Notes: a model not told the origin generated them from the letters alone. A stretch of DNA of 64,000 nt from Clostridia bacterium (GCA_017937285.1 JAGBDU010000009.1:49677-113676), one strand, 5' to 3'. Counted from the first letter of the stretch, positions 1 to 9,002 are shown. Translations and numbers: made by a program.

Positions 1-1
1 A

Positions 2-1156
2 CAATTGCTACAAAAACAAAATGAAGAGCAAGGAACTAATTTAAAAATTGCAGGTTTAGATGAAGCAGGAGAGCTAGAAGCATATATGCAAATGCTAAAC
101 CATGAAATTATATCACTAACAGCAGAGCAAAAAAAGAAATTAAACAGTAAAGAAGAAAATCTAAAAAACAAAACTTTAGATAATAAAAAAGATGAAGAAG
201 CAATGGAAGCCAATAATCAAAAAGAACTTAAAACAGCGGAAATTGCAAGTGATTTAGGAATAAGTCCACAAGAAATATATCAAATAACTGAAATTAAAGA
301 TGATACTTTTCTAAGAAGTGAAGGAATTACAAATGGTAACGAATTATGTGCTATAAAAACAAGAACAGGGGAGTTACAAATAGTGACTAAAAATTCTGAG
401 GGAAAATTTGAAAAATCTAAAGATTTTAGTGAAGGAACTAATGAAACTGGTAGAACAACATATTCTACAAATAGTGATAATAATTTAGATGAAGCAAACA
501 CTTATGGAGTAGCATATTTTTTGAATGATCCAGATAAAAGAATATCAACAATAATAGGTCCATATGGTGAAGTACAACTTGTGAAACAAGAACGTGTTAA
601 ATCAAATCCTGATGGAAATACAATGAGTAATAATGAAACATGGTCACCAGGTGTATTAATACAAACTGATAATACTCCAATTGAAAATATGGATTTTGGT
701 GGAGTAGATAGCCAAAATAAGCTTGTATCTAATAATAGGGAACCTGGAGTATATAATAATACTACGACTGAAAAATCTGCTATAACAAGAAAGCATACAG
801 AAGAACTTAAACCACAAGATATTGCAAAAAATCCAGAAACTAGAGGAAAATTTGCCTTTGAAAAAGTACAAGATGAGCTTACACAAAGAGGAATTGAGAT
901 GTCCTCAGAGGAGAAATTTGAGCTAGAAAGAAAATTTAAAGAAAGAGGAACTACATTTTGCCAAGAAGAAGTGGAAGATTTTTGTGATAGATATGAACAA
1001 TATAAAGAAGTACAAGATGAAAACAAATCAAAAGATTTAGCTCAGAATGCAGATAAATCAAATCAAAATACAGAAGATTTAGAACAAAATTCGAAAAATG
1101 AAAGAACTTTAGAGGAAGATGCATTAGAAAGATTAAGAAGGCATAGAAAAAATTAA
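2..1156 (+). CDS. Hypothetical protein, 5' end cut by the window
   Basis: The frame is open from the first bases, so the true start probably lies upstream; a TTG at 5 has no ribosome site in view. About 384 residues are visible. They are rich in Asn, Glu and Lys, with no membrane segment. A stretch near residues 78-92 (IASDLGISPQEIYQI) looks like a helix-turn-helix core, and the last 120 residues are charged and probably coiled-coil. I do not recognise the family. A strong terminator follows 55 bases after the stop, so this is the last gene of its transcript. Confidence 0.6.
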   Translation, partial: QLLQKQNEEQGTNLKIAGLDEAGELEAYMQMLNHEIISLTAEQKKKLNSKEENLKNKTLDNKKDEEAMEANNQKELKTAEIASDLGISPQEIYQITEIKDDTFLRSEGITNGNELCAIKTRTGELQIVTKNSEGKFEKSKDFSEGTNETGRTTYSTNSDNNLDEANTYGVAYFLNDPDKRISTIIGPYGEVQLVKQERVKSNPDGNTMSNNETWSPGVLIQTDNTPIENMDFGGVDSQNKLVSNNREPGVYNNTTTEKSAITRKHTEELKPQDIAKNPETRGKFAFEKVQDELTQRGIEMSSEEKFELERKFKERGTTFCQEEVEDFCDRYEQYKEVQDENKSKDLAQNADKSNQNTEDLEQNSKNERTLEEDALERLRRHRKN

Positions 1157-1210
1157 AAATGTAATTTTTTATTTATAGTTTTGTAATTTGGTAAATTTTA
1201 TATTATAAAG

Positions 1211-1254
1211 AGTAAAAAGGAAATATAAATATTTTTTTATATTTCCTTTTTACT
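1211..1254. terminator. Rho-independent terminator, bidirectional
   Basis: A perfect 19-base inverted repeat (arms 1211-1229 and 1236-1254) with a 6-base loop. A runs precede it and T runs follow it, so it can work on either strand. Confidence 0.85.
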
Positions 1255-1287
1255 TTTATAATAGTGCACTGAACTGTACCTGACTAA

Positions 1288-1332
1288 CATTACAATTTAC
1301 GCAAAGATTAAGCCGTTCAAAGGAAATTTACC
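1288..1332 (-). repeat. Intergenic repeat family, copy D
   Basis: On the minus strand this reads CCTTTGAACGGCTTA followed by a diverged AATTGTAATG-type end. It is a degenerate match to copies at 36791, 37624 and 41178. All four lie between genes. Confidence 0.5.
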
Positions 1333-1379
1333 TTCTTACTGAACTATAATCAATCACTGTGTCAATTTAAAAAAATGAC

Positions 1380-1409
1380 TTGAATAAATTTCCAAAATTG
1401 TATTATAAT
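1380..1409 (+). promoter_or_regulatory. SigmaA-type promoter of yfmF-yfmH
   Basis: TTGAAT, 18-base spacer, TATAAT. It leaves an untranslated leader of about 140 bases before yfmF. The leader contains a long-range inverted repeat: TTGCATATTG near 1438 and CAATATGCAA near 1509. Confidence 0.6.
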
Positions 1410-1555
1410 AGGAATATCAAATTTATTAATTTAAAGCTTGCATATTGGGTGTACATTGAGGATGAAAAAGTTGTGCTAATAAAGAATTTACGAACGGTTT
1501 AGAGTTTACAATATGCAACAGTATCGCCGATGTGCAAAATAGAATGGAGGAACGT

Positions 1556-2821
1556 ATGAATTATAATAAAAGCATAATAAAAGATGGAGTTACTTTTCAC
1601 AAAATCACAACAAACAAATTTAAAACAAATTTATTTGCTATTTTTATTACAACACCACTTTCAAGAGAAACTGTTACTAAAAACGCATTAATTAGTGCTG
1701 TTTTAAGAAGAGGAACTAAAAATATGCCAACACAAGATGAAATTGCAAAAGAGCTTGAAGGTATGTATGGTGCTGACTTTGATTGCGGAATTGAAAAAAA
1801 TGGTGATAATCATATTATTAAATTTTATATTGAATCTATTAATGACGATTTTTTACCAGAGCAAGATGACTTATCTAAAAAATCATTAAAATTGTTATAT
1901 GATATTGTGTTTAATCCATTAGTTGAAAATGGAAGTTTTAAAAAAGAGTATGTTGACGGAGAAAAGAGCACTTTAAAACAAATTATAGAAGGAAAAATTG
2001 ATAATAAAGCCAAATATGCTTTAGATAGATGCATTGAAGAAATGTATAAAAACGAACCATATGGATTATATAAATTTGGTTATGTAGAAGACTTAGATAA
2101 AATTAATGAAAAAGATTTATATGAATATTATAAAAATTTAATTAAAACATGTAAAACAGATATTTTTGCTTCAGGTTTTAACATTGATAATTTACACGAA
2201 AATGAAATATTAGCTAATTTGGAGCCAAGAGTACCTAATTATATTCCAAACAAAAATAAGTTAATAGATACTCAAATAAATAGCCCTCAAATAATTACTG
2301 AAAAGATGGATGTAACTCAAGGAAAACTTATGATGGGATTAGATTTATTAAATGTAGAACCTGAAGATACTTATGCAGCATCTGTATATAATGTTATTCT
2401 AGGAGGCGGAGCTAATTCAAAATTATTCCAAAACGTTAGAGAAAAAGCAAGTTTAGCATATACAGCTGGTTCTGCATATATTAAAAATAAAAATAATATT
2501 ATAATTAAATGTGGAATTGAAATAAAAAATTATGAAAAGGCAACCGAAATTATAAAAGCACAATTAAGTCAAATGTACAAGGGTGAATTTTCAGAAGAAG
2601 ATATTGAAAGTGCAAAACAATTAATATATGCTTCTTTTAAAAGTATTCCTGATGCACAAGATAGTGAACTTACTTATTATTTTGCTCAAGAATTATCAGA
2701 AAAATTTGTTAGTTTAGATGAAAATATTGAAAAAGTTAAAGCAGTAACAAAAGAACAAATTTTAAAAATTGCTAAAAAGGTTCAAATAAATACTATATAT
2801 TTTTTAACTGGTAAAGAATAA
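1556..2821 (+). CDS. yfmF: M16-family peptidase-like protein YfmF
   Basis: Insulinase-family (M16) fold protein of about 421 residues. It lacks the HxxEH zinc motif at the N-terminus, as expected for the non-catalytic partner of a YfmF/YfmH pair (ymfF/ymfH in Bacillus, linked to EF-P 5-aminopentanol modification). The C-terminal M16 half is visible (GGGANSKLFQNVREKASLAY). I start at ATG 1556, seven residues... eight codons inside the longest frame, because GGAGG lies 5 bases upstream. The catalytic partner follows 250 bases downstream and then lgt, a common order in Clostridia. Confidence 0.88.
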   Translation: MNYNKSIIKDGVTFHKITTNKFKTNLFAIFITTPLSRETVTKNALISAVLRRGTKNMPTQDEIAKELEGMYGADFDCGIEKNGDNHIIKFYIESINDDFLPEQDDLSKKSLKLLYDIVFNPLVENGSFKKEYVDGEKSTLKQIIEGKIDNKAKYALDRCIEEMYKNEPYGLYKFGYVEDLDKINEKDLYEYYKNLIKTCKTDIFASGFNIDNLHENEILANLEPRVPNYIPNKNKLIDTQINSPQIITEKMDVTQGKLMMGLDLLNVEPEDTYAASVYNVILGGGANSKLFQNVREKASLAYTAGSAYIKNKNNIIIKCGIEIKNYEKATEIIKAQLSQMYKGEFSEEDIESAKQLIYASFKSIPDAQDSELTYYFAQELSEKFVSLDENIEKVKAVTKEQILKIAKKVQINTIYFLTGKE

Positions 2822-2913
2822 AAATTGCAAGTAGTATTGAGTATAAATTAAGTATTAAAACAAAAATTTACAAAAATAATAAAACAAAAATTTAAGTAGC
2901 TTTTAACAAATAA

Positions 2914-2944
2914 TTAATAAATTTTTTGTTTAAAAATTTATTAA
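2914..2944. other. Hairpin between yfmF and yfmH
   Basis: A perfect 13-base inverted repeat with a 5-base loop, very AT-rich and without a clear T run. It follows a direct repeat of AAAACAAAAATTT near 2857 and 2880. It may be a weak terminator or processing site. Confidence 0.4.
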
Positions 2945-3071
2945 AGGATTTATAGGTTAAAATAATAAAAACTTAAACAAATATTATAAAGGAAGTAGTT
3001 TGAAAAAATATTAATTTTTATAATAACTATGTGCGTCTTTGAGCGAATATGGAAAGGAATGTGAGATTTAT

Positions 3072-4352
3072 ATGAAAGTTTTAGATTGTTCAATAATTAA
3101 GGAAAAGGCATATATAGAAGAGCTAGATAATGGGCTAAAAGTTATAATTGTACCAAAAAAAGATACAAATAAAAAATATGTGATATGGGGAACAAATTTT
3201 GGTTCAATTGATAATAGATTTATTAATCCAGATACAAAAGAAGAAGTTTTTGTTCCAGATGGAGTAGCACATTTTTTAGAGCATAAAATGTTTGAACAAC
3301 CAGATGGTTCAAATAGTTTAGATACAATGATGGCTTTAGGTTTAGATGCAAATGCGTATACAACAAATGACCATACTGCATATTTATTTGAATGTAGTGA
3401 TGATGAGAGCTTTTATAAAGGTTTAGACGAATTAATGGATTATGTACAAAGTCCATATTATACAGATCAAAATGTTGAAAAGGAAAAAGGCATTATTGGA
3501 CAAGAAATTATGATGTATGATGATGATCCAGGATTCCAATTATATTTAAATACACTAAAATGCTTATATTCAAAATGTCCAATAAGAATAGATATTGCGG
3601 GAACTATTGAATCAATAAGTAAGATTAATCCGGATGTTTTATATAAATGCTATAATACATTTTATAATCCATCTAATATGGTTTTAGTAGCATCAGGAAA
3701 CTTCGAACCAGATGAGATTTTAAAAGAAATAAAAAACAGATTAAAACCATCAAAAAATAAAGGAAAAATAGAAAGAATTTTTGATAAAGAGCCAGAAGAG
3801 GTAAATCAAAAACATATGGAAAAAACAATGTCAATAAGTATGCCTGTTTTTATGATAGGCATAAAAGATAAATCTGTAGAAGTATCTGAAAAAGTAAAAA
3901 GACATATGGCAATAGATATAATACTTGGTATTTTAATTGGAAAAAGTTCCAAATTATATAAAGAATTATATGAAAAACAAATAGTATTTGGAGAGCTAGA
4001 TTCTGAATATGAATTTTCAAGAGAATATGCACATATTTTGATAAGTGGACAGTCAAATAATCCACAATTAGTAGAAAAAATGTTCAAAGAAGAAGTAGAA
4101 AAGCTAAAAAAAGCAGGTTTAAATTCAGAAGATTTTGATAGAGTTAAAAGAAAAGTATATGGTGATTTTGTTACAGAATTTAATGATGTTGCAAGCATAT
4201 CAAGAATGTTTTTAGCAGATACAATAAAGCAAATAAATTCATTTGATTATGCAGAAAAATATAATTTGGTTACAAAAGAATATGCAATGCAAGTTTTAAA
4301 TGAAGTATTTAATGAGGATAAAATGGTGTTATCAATTATTAAAGGAAACTAA
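3072..4352 (+). CDS. yfmH: M16-family zinc peptidase YfmH
   Basis: Catalytic partner of the M16 pair, about 426 residues. The inverted zinc motif HFLEH is present near residue 71, and the third ligand region (EKEKGIIGQE) lies about 75 residues later, so an active metallopeptidase is expected. The longer frame starting with TTG at 3039 lacks a ribosome site. ATG 3072 is preceded by AAAGGA at 3053, though the spacing is long, so the start is somewhat uncertain. The spacing and order with yfmF and lgt support the family call. Confidence 0.9.
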   Translation: MKVLDCSIIKEKAYIEELDNGLKVIIVPKKDTNKKYVIWGTNFGSIDNRFINPDTKEEVFVPDGVAHFLEHKMFEQPDGSNSLDTMMALGLDANAYTTNDHTAYLFECSDDESFYKGLDELMDYVQSPYYTDQNVEKEKGIIGQEIMMYDDDPGFQLYLNTLKCLYSKCPIRIDIAGTIESISKINPDVLYKCYNTFYNPSNMVLVASGNFEPDEILKEIKNRLKPSKNKGKIERIFDKEPEEVNQKHMEKTMSISMPVFMIGIKDKSVEVSEKVKRHMAIDIILGILIGKSSKLYKELYEKQIVFGELDSEYEFSREYAHILISGQSNNPQLVEKMFKEEVEKLKKAGLNSEDFDRVKRKVYGDFVTEFNDVASISRMFLADTIKQINSFDYAEKYNLVTKEYAMQVLNEVFNEDKMVLSIIKGN

Positions 4353-4362
4353 TGAACTTTGG

Positions 4363-4482
4363 GTGAACTTTGGGGACGTTCCTTAAAGTTCACTTTACAA
4401 TTAAATATTTAATCAAAACTTTTTGAATCTATGTGAACTTTAAGGAACGTCCCCAAAGTTCAAGGAACGTCCCTAAAGTTCA
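4363..4482. repeat. REP-like inverted repeats upstream of lgt
   Basis: A 31-base unit at 4363-4393 recurs as its reverse complement at 4433-4463 (30 of 31 bases), and a partial copy runs on to 4482. Each unit is itself nearly palindromic, with ends GTGAACTTT and AAAGTTCAC. The same ends form the ddl terminator at 36683. The second arm overlaps an in-frame extension of lgt but is not coding. Confidence 0.75.
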
Positions 4483-4504
4483 AAGTTTACGAAAGGAATT
4501 TTAT

Positions 4505-5281
4505 ATGATTATAAAAACAGGAATAATACCCAAAGTAGCATTTTCGTTTATGGGAATAGATATATATTGGTATGCAATATTAATAACTTCTGCAATTGCA
4601 ATTGGATTTTTATGGGCAAAACTTAATAATGGCAAATATAATATTAAATATGATGATGTTTTAGATTTAAGTTTAGTTATGATACCAATTGCAATAATTT
4701 GTGCGAGACTATATTATGTTTTATTTAATTTAAATTATTATTTAAGCAATCCAATTGAAATATTAAATTTTAGAAATGGTGGAATTGCAATATATGGAGC
4801 TTTAATTGGAGGTATTCTTACAATAATAATTTTTTGCAGAAAAAGAAAATTAAATATACTTAATTTAATGGATTATTTATCACCAATAATTCCATTAGGG
4901 CAAGCTATAGGAAGATGGGGAAATTATATCAACATAGAGGCATACGGCTCAGAAACAAATTTACCATTAAAAATGGAAATTATAGAAGATGGAATTACCA
5001 AATATGTTCATCCAACATTTTTATATGAATCGGTGGGAAATTTTATTTTATTTTTTTTATTACTAAAAATAAGCAAAAATAGAAAATTTAGTGGCCAAAT
5101 AGTTAGCTTATACTTAATAGGATATTCGTTTATAAGATTTTTTGTTGAAGGATTAAGAACAGATAGTTTAATGCTAAATAATATAAGAATATCACAATTA
5201 TTATCTATAGTGGTATTTATAATTGTTGTGATATTGTATATCAAAAAAAGTTTTTTTAATACAAATAAAATTAAGGAATAA
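4505..5281 (+). CDS. lgt: Prolipoprotein diacylglyceryl transferase
   Basis: Transfers diacylglycerol from phosphatidylglycerol to the conserved cysteine of prelipoproteins in the cytoplasmic membrane. The protein has 258 residues, about seven hydrophobic segments, the Lgt signature GQAIGRWGNYIN and a HPTFLYES motif near the third quarter. A longer frame begins at 4433, but those residues are read from the repeat. ATG 4505 has AAAGGA upstream and begins at the usual N-terminal position. It is probably transcribed with yfmH or from within the repeat region. Confidence 0.95.
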   Translation: MIIKTGIIPKVAFSFMGIDIYWYAILITSAIAIGFLWAKLNNGKYNIKYDDVLDLSLVMIPIAIICARLYYVLFNLNYYLSNPIEILNFRNGGIAIYGALIGGILTIIIFCRKRKLNILNLMDYLSPIIPLGQAIGRWGNYINIEAYGSETNLPLKMEIIEDGITKYVHPTFLYESVGNFILFFLLLKISKNRKFSGQIVSLYLIGYSFIRFFVEGLRTDSLMLNNIRISQLLSIVVFIIVVILYIKKSFFNTNKIKE

Positions 5282-5386
5282 TATTTTAGAAAGATTTACA
5301 GTATGGTTAATTCTATCAATCTAAAAAAAATGTCATTTTTTGTCGTACGAAAATTGGTAAAAAACATAGTAAAATTAGAAGTTTTG

Positions 5387-5415
5387 TTGACTAGTACAAT
5401 CTGTTGTGTTATTCT
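5387..5415 (+). promoter_or_regulatory. SigmaA-type promoter of the Spo0E-like gene
   Basis: TTGACT, 17-base spacer, TATTCT. The putative start of transcription lies about 50 bases before the ORF. Confidence 0.6.
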
Positions 5416-5468
5416 AGATACAGTGAGATTTACTAAGCAGAGGAGCACCAAAAAAGGAGAGGGTTACT

Positions 5469-5609
5469 ATGTTAATAGATCAGATTTGTGAATTAAGAGA
5501 CAAGTTGAACAAAAGCATATTAACTGAAGATTATAAAGTCACATATGAATTAAGTATACAGTTAGATGAACTAATTGCAGAGTACTATAAGCAAAAATGT
5601 AAAGATTAA
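5469..5609 (+). CDS. Spo0E-like aspartyl-phosphate phosphatase
   Basis: A 46-residue protein with GGAGAGG 6 bases before ATG 5469. The sequence fits the Spo0E family: a first helix ELRDKLNKSI, then the signature region LSIQLDELIAEYYK, which corresponds to the SQxLD motif of phosphatases that dephosphorylate Spo0A-P. Length and two-helix hairpin layout are typical. Its role would be to delay sporulation. It has its own promoter and terminator, so it is a single-gene unit between lgt and tRNA-Leu. An overlapping 62-residue frame at 5303 is rejected. Confidence 0.85.
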   Translation: MLIDQICELRDKLNKSILTEDYKVTYELSIQLDELIAEYYKQKCKD

Positions 5610-5655
5610 ATAATCATAGTAAATATAAATAATTAGTAGTTTTATAGAGATTGAT

Positions 5656-5692
5656 AAAAAAACTGGGGATAGAAATATCTCCAAGTTTTTTT
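5656..5692 (+). terminator. Terminator of the Spo0E-like gene
   Basis: Imperfect stem with GGGGATA / TATCTCC at its centre, flanked by A and T runs and closed by a GAAA-type loop. Confidence 0.7.
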
Positions 5693-5740
5693 GAATAGCT
5701 AATTTTTTTTGTAATATTACAAGTTTTTTTAAAAAAAGTA

Positions 5741-5769
5741 TTGACAAAGTATTAGGTAAATATTATAAT
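5741..5769 (+). promoter_or_regulatory. tRNA-Leu promoter
   Basis: Consensus promoter TTGACA, 17-base spacer, TATAAT, about 40 bases before the tRNA. Confidence 0.85.
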
Positions 5770-5810
5770 AAGTCTTGTCGTAAGACAAATGCCAGTTTAT
5801 AATAATATAT

Positions 5811-5898
5811 GCAGATGTGGCGGAACTGGCAGACGCACAGGACTTAAAATCCTGCGGTTGAATAAACCGTGCCGGTTCGATTCCGGCCATCTGCACCA
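5811..5898 (+). tRNA. tRNA-Leu(UAA)
   Basis: A complete class II tRNA of 88 bases with encoded CCA. The 7-base acceptor stem GCAGATG / CATCTGC closes; the anticodon TAA is at 5845-5847 in a loop CTTAAAA; a long variable arm is present. The gene is intact although two elements are integrated at its 3' end. Confidence 0.95.
5843..5898. repeat. attL: tRNA-Leu 3' half, att copy 1
   Basis: These 56 bases, from the anticodon loop to CCA, recur exactly at 13933-13988 and 24490-24545. Copies 1 and 2 share a longer 65-base identity (5842-5906 and 13932-13996), because both elements continue with TTAGAACC. Confidence 0.92.
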
Positions 5899-5902
5899 TT
5901 AG

Positions 5903-5937
5903 AACCACAGACAGTTGAGAAGATTGTGTCTGTGGTT
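5903..5937 (+). terminator. Substitute tRNA-Leu terminator carried by IME1
   Basis: Stem AACCACAGACA / TGTCTGTGGTT (11 pairs, perfect) followed by TTTTAATT, 4 bases after CCA. It replaces the chromosomal terminator, which integration moved to 24579. Confidence 0.8.
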
Positions 5938-5960
5938 TTAATTATAAAATTGCTAGAATT

Positions 5961-5979
5961 TTCTAACAAATTTCTAACA
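5961..5979. promoter_or_regulatory. IME1 left arm-type integrase sites
   Basis: Two TTCTAACA copies, 11 bases apart, overlapping the 3' end of the integrase gene. The same pair occurs at the right end of the element (13759), as expected for arm-binding sites of a lambda/Tn916-type integrase. Confidence 0.65.
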
Positions 5980-7233
5980 ATTTGAAATATTTTCTTTAGT
6001 AGATGTATTAGAGCCCAGATCTAATATATCTTTTTTATTGCCATTAAAACTTAATGCATTTTCAATAGCTGTAGCAGATTTAATCTTTGTACTCGAATCC
6101 AAATGTGCATATCTTTCGGTTGTTTTAGAACTAGAATGTCCTAGCCAATCTTGTATTTCTCTTAAAGATATTCCTTTTTTCAAAAGTAAAGTTGCACAAC
6201 TATGTCTTAAATCGTGAAACCTTATTTTTCTTAAATCATTCTTTTTTAGAATTTCTTTAAATTTATGACTTACATAGTCAGGTTTTCTTAAATTACCCAT
6301 TTCATCTACACAAACGAAATCTTTAAATTGTTTATTGTAACTTTCTTTAAATATAGACATATAGTATTCTTGCATTTTTCTAGTATAGAGTAAAAGTTCC
6401 TCAATTTCTTTAAATAAAGGCAATGTTCTATAACTAGATTTATTTTTTGTCTTTCTTTTAGTAATAGTTTTGGTTTTTGTTTTACTATTTTCGTTTTCAT
6501 CTGTAACTGTTACTACTTTATGACTTATTGTAATTGTTTTATTTTCAAAATCTATTGCAGACCACCTAATACCCAAAACTTCACTTCTGCGTAATCCATA
6601 AAAAGCAGTTAAATAAACTATTAGTTCCAAAGTTGTGTCTTTTACAACTTTAAATAAATTGTTTAATTCTTCTTCATTGTAGTAATCAGCAATAAATTGC
6701 TGTTGCTGTGGTCTACCAACTTTTATGGCTGGATTACTTTGTATTAAGTCTGTTTGCACTGCATAATCTAATGCTTTTCTAATATTAGCATGATATTTTA
6801 CAACTGTATTTCCTTTTAATCCCTGTGAATATAACCAATTATAGAAATCTAAAATATGGACAGGTTTTAAATCTTCTAGCATTACTGGATTTTTAGTAAA
6901 ATATTCTTTCGTTCTGCCTTCAATTTGCCTTTTATAACCTGTATATGTAGATTCTTCAACTTGATGTTTTATCATATCAAGCCATTTAATCATAAAGTCT
7001 GCAAATGATATTTGTACTTTTTTATCTTTTGTTCTTGTAGTTGTAATTGTTTCTAGTTTATTTTTAAATTCATCTCTTATTTGAATAAGTTTTTTTTCAG
7101 CTTTTTTCTTACTTTCATTTTCTTTAAATCCTGTAGATACCCATTTCATTTTTCTAATGCCATCTACATAGTAAGTTAATACTGTATAAAAAGTCTTATT
7201 TTTAATTGTTAAATATGCTGTAATGTCATACAT
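5974..7233 (-). CDS. int: Tyrosine integrase of IME1
   Basis: A 419-residue phage/Tn916-type integrase. The N-terminus has an arm-binding AP2-like region; a SAM-like core-binding domain lies at about 75-165; the catalytic domain carries GLRRSEVLG, HDLRHS, LGHS and the tyrosine in ERYAHLD. All catalytic residues are visible (R, H-x-x-R, H, Y). AAAGGAG precedes the ATG. The gene points toward the tRNA and lies just inside attL, downstream of its excisionase. Its homologue in IME2 has the same arrangement, and both use the same att site. Confidence 0.95.
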   Translation of the reverse strand: MYDITAYLTIKNKTFYTVLTYYVDGIRKMKWVSTGFKENESKKKAEKKLIQIRDEFKNKLETITTTRTKDKKVQISFADFMIKWLDMIKHQVEESTYTGYKRQIEGRTKEYFTKNPVMLEDLKPVHILDFYNWLYSQGLKGNTVVKYHANIRKALDYAVQTDLIQSNPAIKVGRPQQQQFIADYYNEEELNNLFKVVKDTTLELIVYLTAFYGLRRSEVLGIRWSAIDFENKTITISHKVVTVTDENENSKTKTKTITKRKTKNKSSYRTLPLFKEIEELLLYTRKMQEYYMSIFKESYNKQFKDFVCVDEMGNLRKPDYVSHKFKEILKKNDLRKIRFHDLRHSCATLLLKKGISLREIQDWLGHSSSKTTERYAHLDSSTKIKSATAIENALSFNGNKKDILDLGSNTSTKENISNC

Positions 7234-7254
7234 AAAAAATCTCCTTTCTAATTT

Positions 7255-7464
7255 TTAAACAGTATTTTTAGTTAAAAAAGCGATAACATTTATCTTAGGT
7301 ATTCTGTATAGCTTTCCAACTTTAATTGCTTTTATAGTACCTTTTCGTACTAATTCGTATGCTGTTTGTCTACCAATATTTCCCAGCATTGATCGTAGTC
7401 CAGATACATCAACAACATCAGGATAATCAGCAAACATTTCTTGTGTGTAATTGTTATCTTTCAC
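7255..7464 (-). CDS. Excisionase-type helix-turn-helix protein of IME1
   Basis: A MerR-like HTH_17/excisionase protein. The tail GKLYRIPKINVIAFL is the typical wing and C-terminal helix, and RQTAYELVRKGTIKAIKVG is the helix-turn-helix. The frame can start at an ATG at 7503, but GGAGG lies 7 bases before a GTG at 7464. That start gives 69 residues, the same length as the IME2 counterpart, so I use it. It sits 21 bases before int and is probably co-transcribed, directing excision. Confidence 0.85.
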   Translation of the reverse strand: MKDNNYTQEMFADYPDVVDVSGLRSMLGNIGRQTAYELVRKGTIKAIKVGKLYRIPKINVIAFLTKNTV

Positions 7465-7835
7465 TTCTGTTCCTCCATTTCTTGTAAAATCAAAATTTTG
7501 CATATAGTTTAGTAGATTTTTTTAACCGTCCTATCTACTTAAAGGAATATTATAGTTAGTTTTACCTACATAGGAATTTCACCTCTCCGTTACCAACCGA
7601 GCGACTCCTCAACATCATATTAAGCCAAGCCGAAGTATCATTATAGTGTTCTATAATACTGGTGTTATGACACTAAATTTTAGTGTATTTTTCAATGTAC
7701 TTTTATAGTTTTACAATTTTTCATTACAAAACTATTGTAATTATGATGACATTATAGTATAATAATTATAGAATGTCAATAACAAATTGTAAAAAAATAA
7801 GAATTGTTAACTATAAATTTGGAGGAAGTATTGAA
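7465..7835. promoter_or_regulatory. Divergent control region with a palindromic operator
   Basis: No gene fits here. The promoter TTGTAA (7735), 17-base spacer, TATAAT (7758) faces right. Its -10 lies inside an inverted repeat at 7747-7778 with arms TGACATT and AATGTCA. A second repeat with GTGTT / ACACT elements lies near 7655-7705. A structured, slightly more GC-rich stretch at about 7575-7635 is unexplained. The equivalent region of IME2 has the same kind of palindrome. Confidence 0.6.
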
Positions 7836-8945
7836 ATGAAAGCAAATTTACCAGAAAAAAATTTTTTTGATAGTTTTTATATTTGGTTTAATAAAGAAAA
7901 AAGAGAAGAATATTATTCAACACCTTTATATCTTTATAGTGTAAATAGAAAAGATGATTTTGAAAATAGACTATTAACATTATATTTTGATAAAAGCGAA
8001 GTTAAAGGAAGAACTAAAGAAGAACAAGGATTAAAATATCCAGGAAATATGTACTTTCCTTATGTTGAAAGATTTGGAATGTTTTTATTAAGATTTTTAA
8101 ATGCTAATTTAGAGACATATGAATCAGCTTATGAAACATTCTTCTTTGCATATGGATTTGAGATATTAAAAGATATAGATGAAAACTATACTTTTGAATT
8201 AAAAGGAAAATATGAAAACGATGAAGTATATTTAAAACAGATGGAAAAAATATACAATGACTTACAATATAAAATACAAGAAATACAAGAAGAAATGAAA
8301 GCATTTGTAAACTATGTATTTAATCTTGATGAACAAGAAGAATTAAAAGAATATACGCCTAGTCAAAGATTTGCAGTATATTTAATTAAGCATAAAGGAC
8401 AAGCACATACTTATAATAGAAATGACAATATTATTCAAGATAGCTATTCAAATAAAAATTTAGAATTAGCACATTTGAATGATAAGCAATTATTAGATAG
8501 TTTCAAGAACAATACAATGCTTGTTTCTATGATAGATACACATCAAAGCAATGACTTATCTGCTATTTGTTATGCAGTATTAGAAGAATTAGTAAAAACA
8601 ACAAATAATCCAATTAAGAAATGTCAAAACTGTGGAATGTACTTTATTCCAAACTCAAGACTTGATGAAATCTATTGTGATTATCCAAAGGCAAATGGTA
8701 AAACTTGTAGAGATCAAGGTGCTGTACAAGCATATAATGAAAGATTAAAACAAAATAAAGCATTAGCAGAATACAGAAGATTATATCAATTAAAGTCTAT
8801 GGCTGTTGGTAGAAATAAAGATAATAAACAGATGAAGAAAGATTTTGATAAATGGAAAAAGGATGCTAAAGATAAAGTTAATAAATTGAAACATGGAAGT
8901 CTAACAGAAGATGAAGTATATGAGTGGTTGGTAAAAAATAAGTAA
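7836..8945 (+). CDS. DUF6076-like zinc-ribbon protein of IME1
   Basis: A protein of 369 residues that I match to the DUF6076 type with moderate confidence. Most of the chain is helical and charged. Near the C-terminus is a cysteine cluster, KCQNCGMYF then YCDYP then KTCRDQ, which looks like a zinc-binding knuckle of the CGNR kind, followed by a basic helix. The start is ATG 7836 with GGAGG 10 bases upstream; an earlier ATG at 7773 lies inside the operator. The IME2 gene at 16372 shares the same cysteine region. Both are first in the rightward transcript. Function is unknown; nucleic-acid binding is likely. Confidence 0.7.
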   Translation: MKANLPEKNFFDSFYIWFNKEKREEYYSTPLYLYSVNRKDDFENRLLTLYFDKSEVKGRTKEEQGLKYPGNMYFPYVERFGMFLLRFLNANLETYESAYETFFFAYGFEILKDIDENYTFELKGKYENDEVYLKQMEKIYNDLQYKIQEIQEEMKAFVNYVFNLDEQEELKEYTPSQRFAVYLIKHKGQAHTYNRNDNIIQDSYSNKNLELAHLNDKQLLDSFKNNTMLVSMIDTHQSNDLSAICYAVLEELVKTTNNPIKKCQNCGMYFIPNSRLDEIYCDYPKANGKTCRDQGAVQAYNERLKQNKALAEYRRLYQLKSMAVGRNKDNKQMKKDFDKWKKDAKDKVNKLKHGSLTEDEVYEWLVKNK

Positions 8946-8949
8946 TATC

Positions 8950-8976
8950 AATTTTGCCACTGCAATTGGCAAAATT
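8950..8976 (+). other. Intercistronic hairpin
   Basis: Stem AATTTTGCCA / TGGCAAAATT, perfect 10 pairs, between the DUF6076-like gene and the ATPase gene. There is no clean T run, so partial termination or mRNA stabilisation is possible. Confidence 0.45.
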
Positions 8977-9002
8977 CAAAAATAGATTGGAGGTTTAATT
9001 TT

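Noticed and set aside
280..1026. Minus-strand ORFs opposite the first gene
   Set aside because: Shadows without ribosome sites; the plus-strand frame is coherent and ends at a strong terminator.
5329..5355. Spo0A box near TTTTTGTCGTACGAAAA
   Set aside because: It resembles the TGTCGAA core but has a mismatch at the key position and sits inside a chance palindrome; not enough to claim.
5303..5491. 62-codon ORF upstream of the Spo0E-like gene
   Set aside because: No ribosome site, overlaps the promoter, and out-competed by the 46-codon Spo0E-like frame with GGAGAGG.
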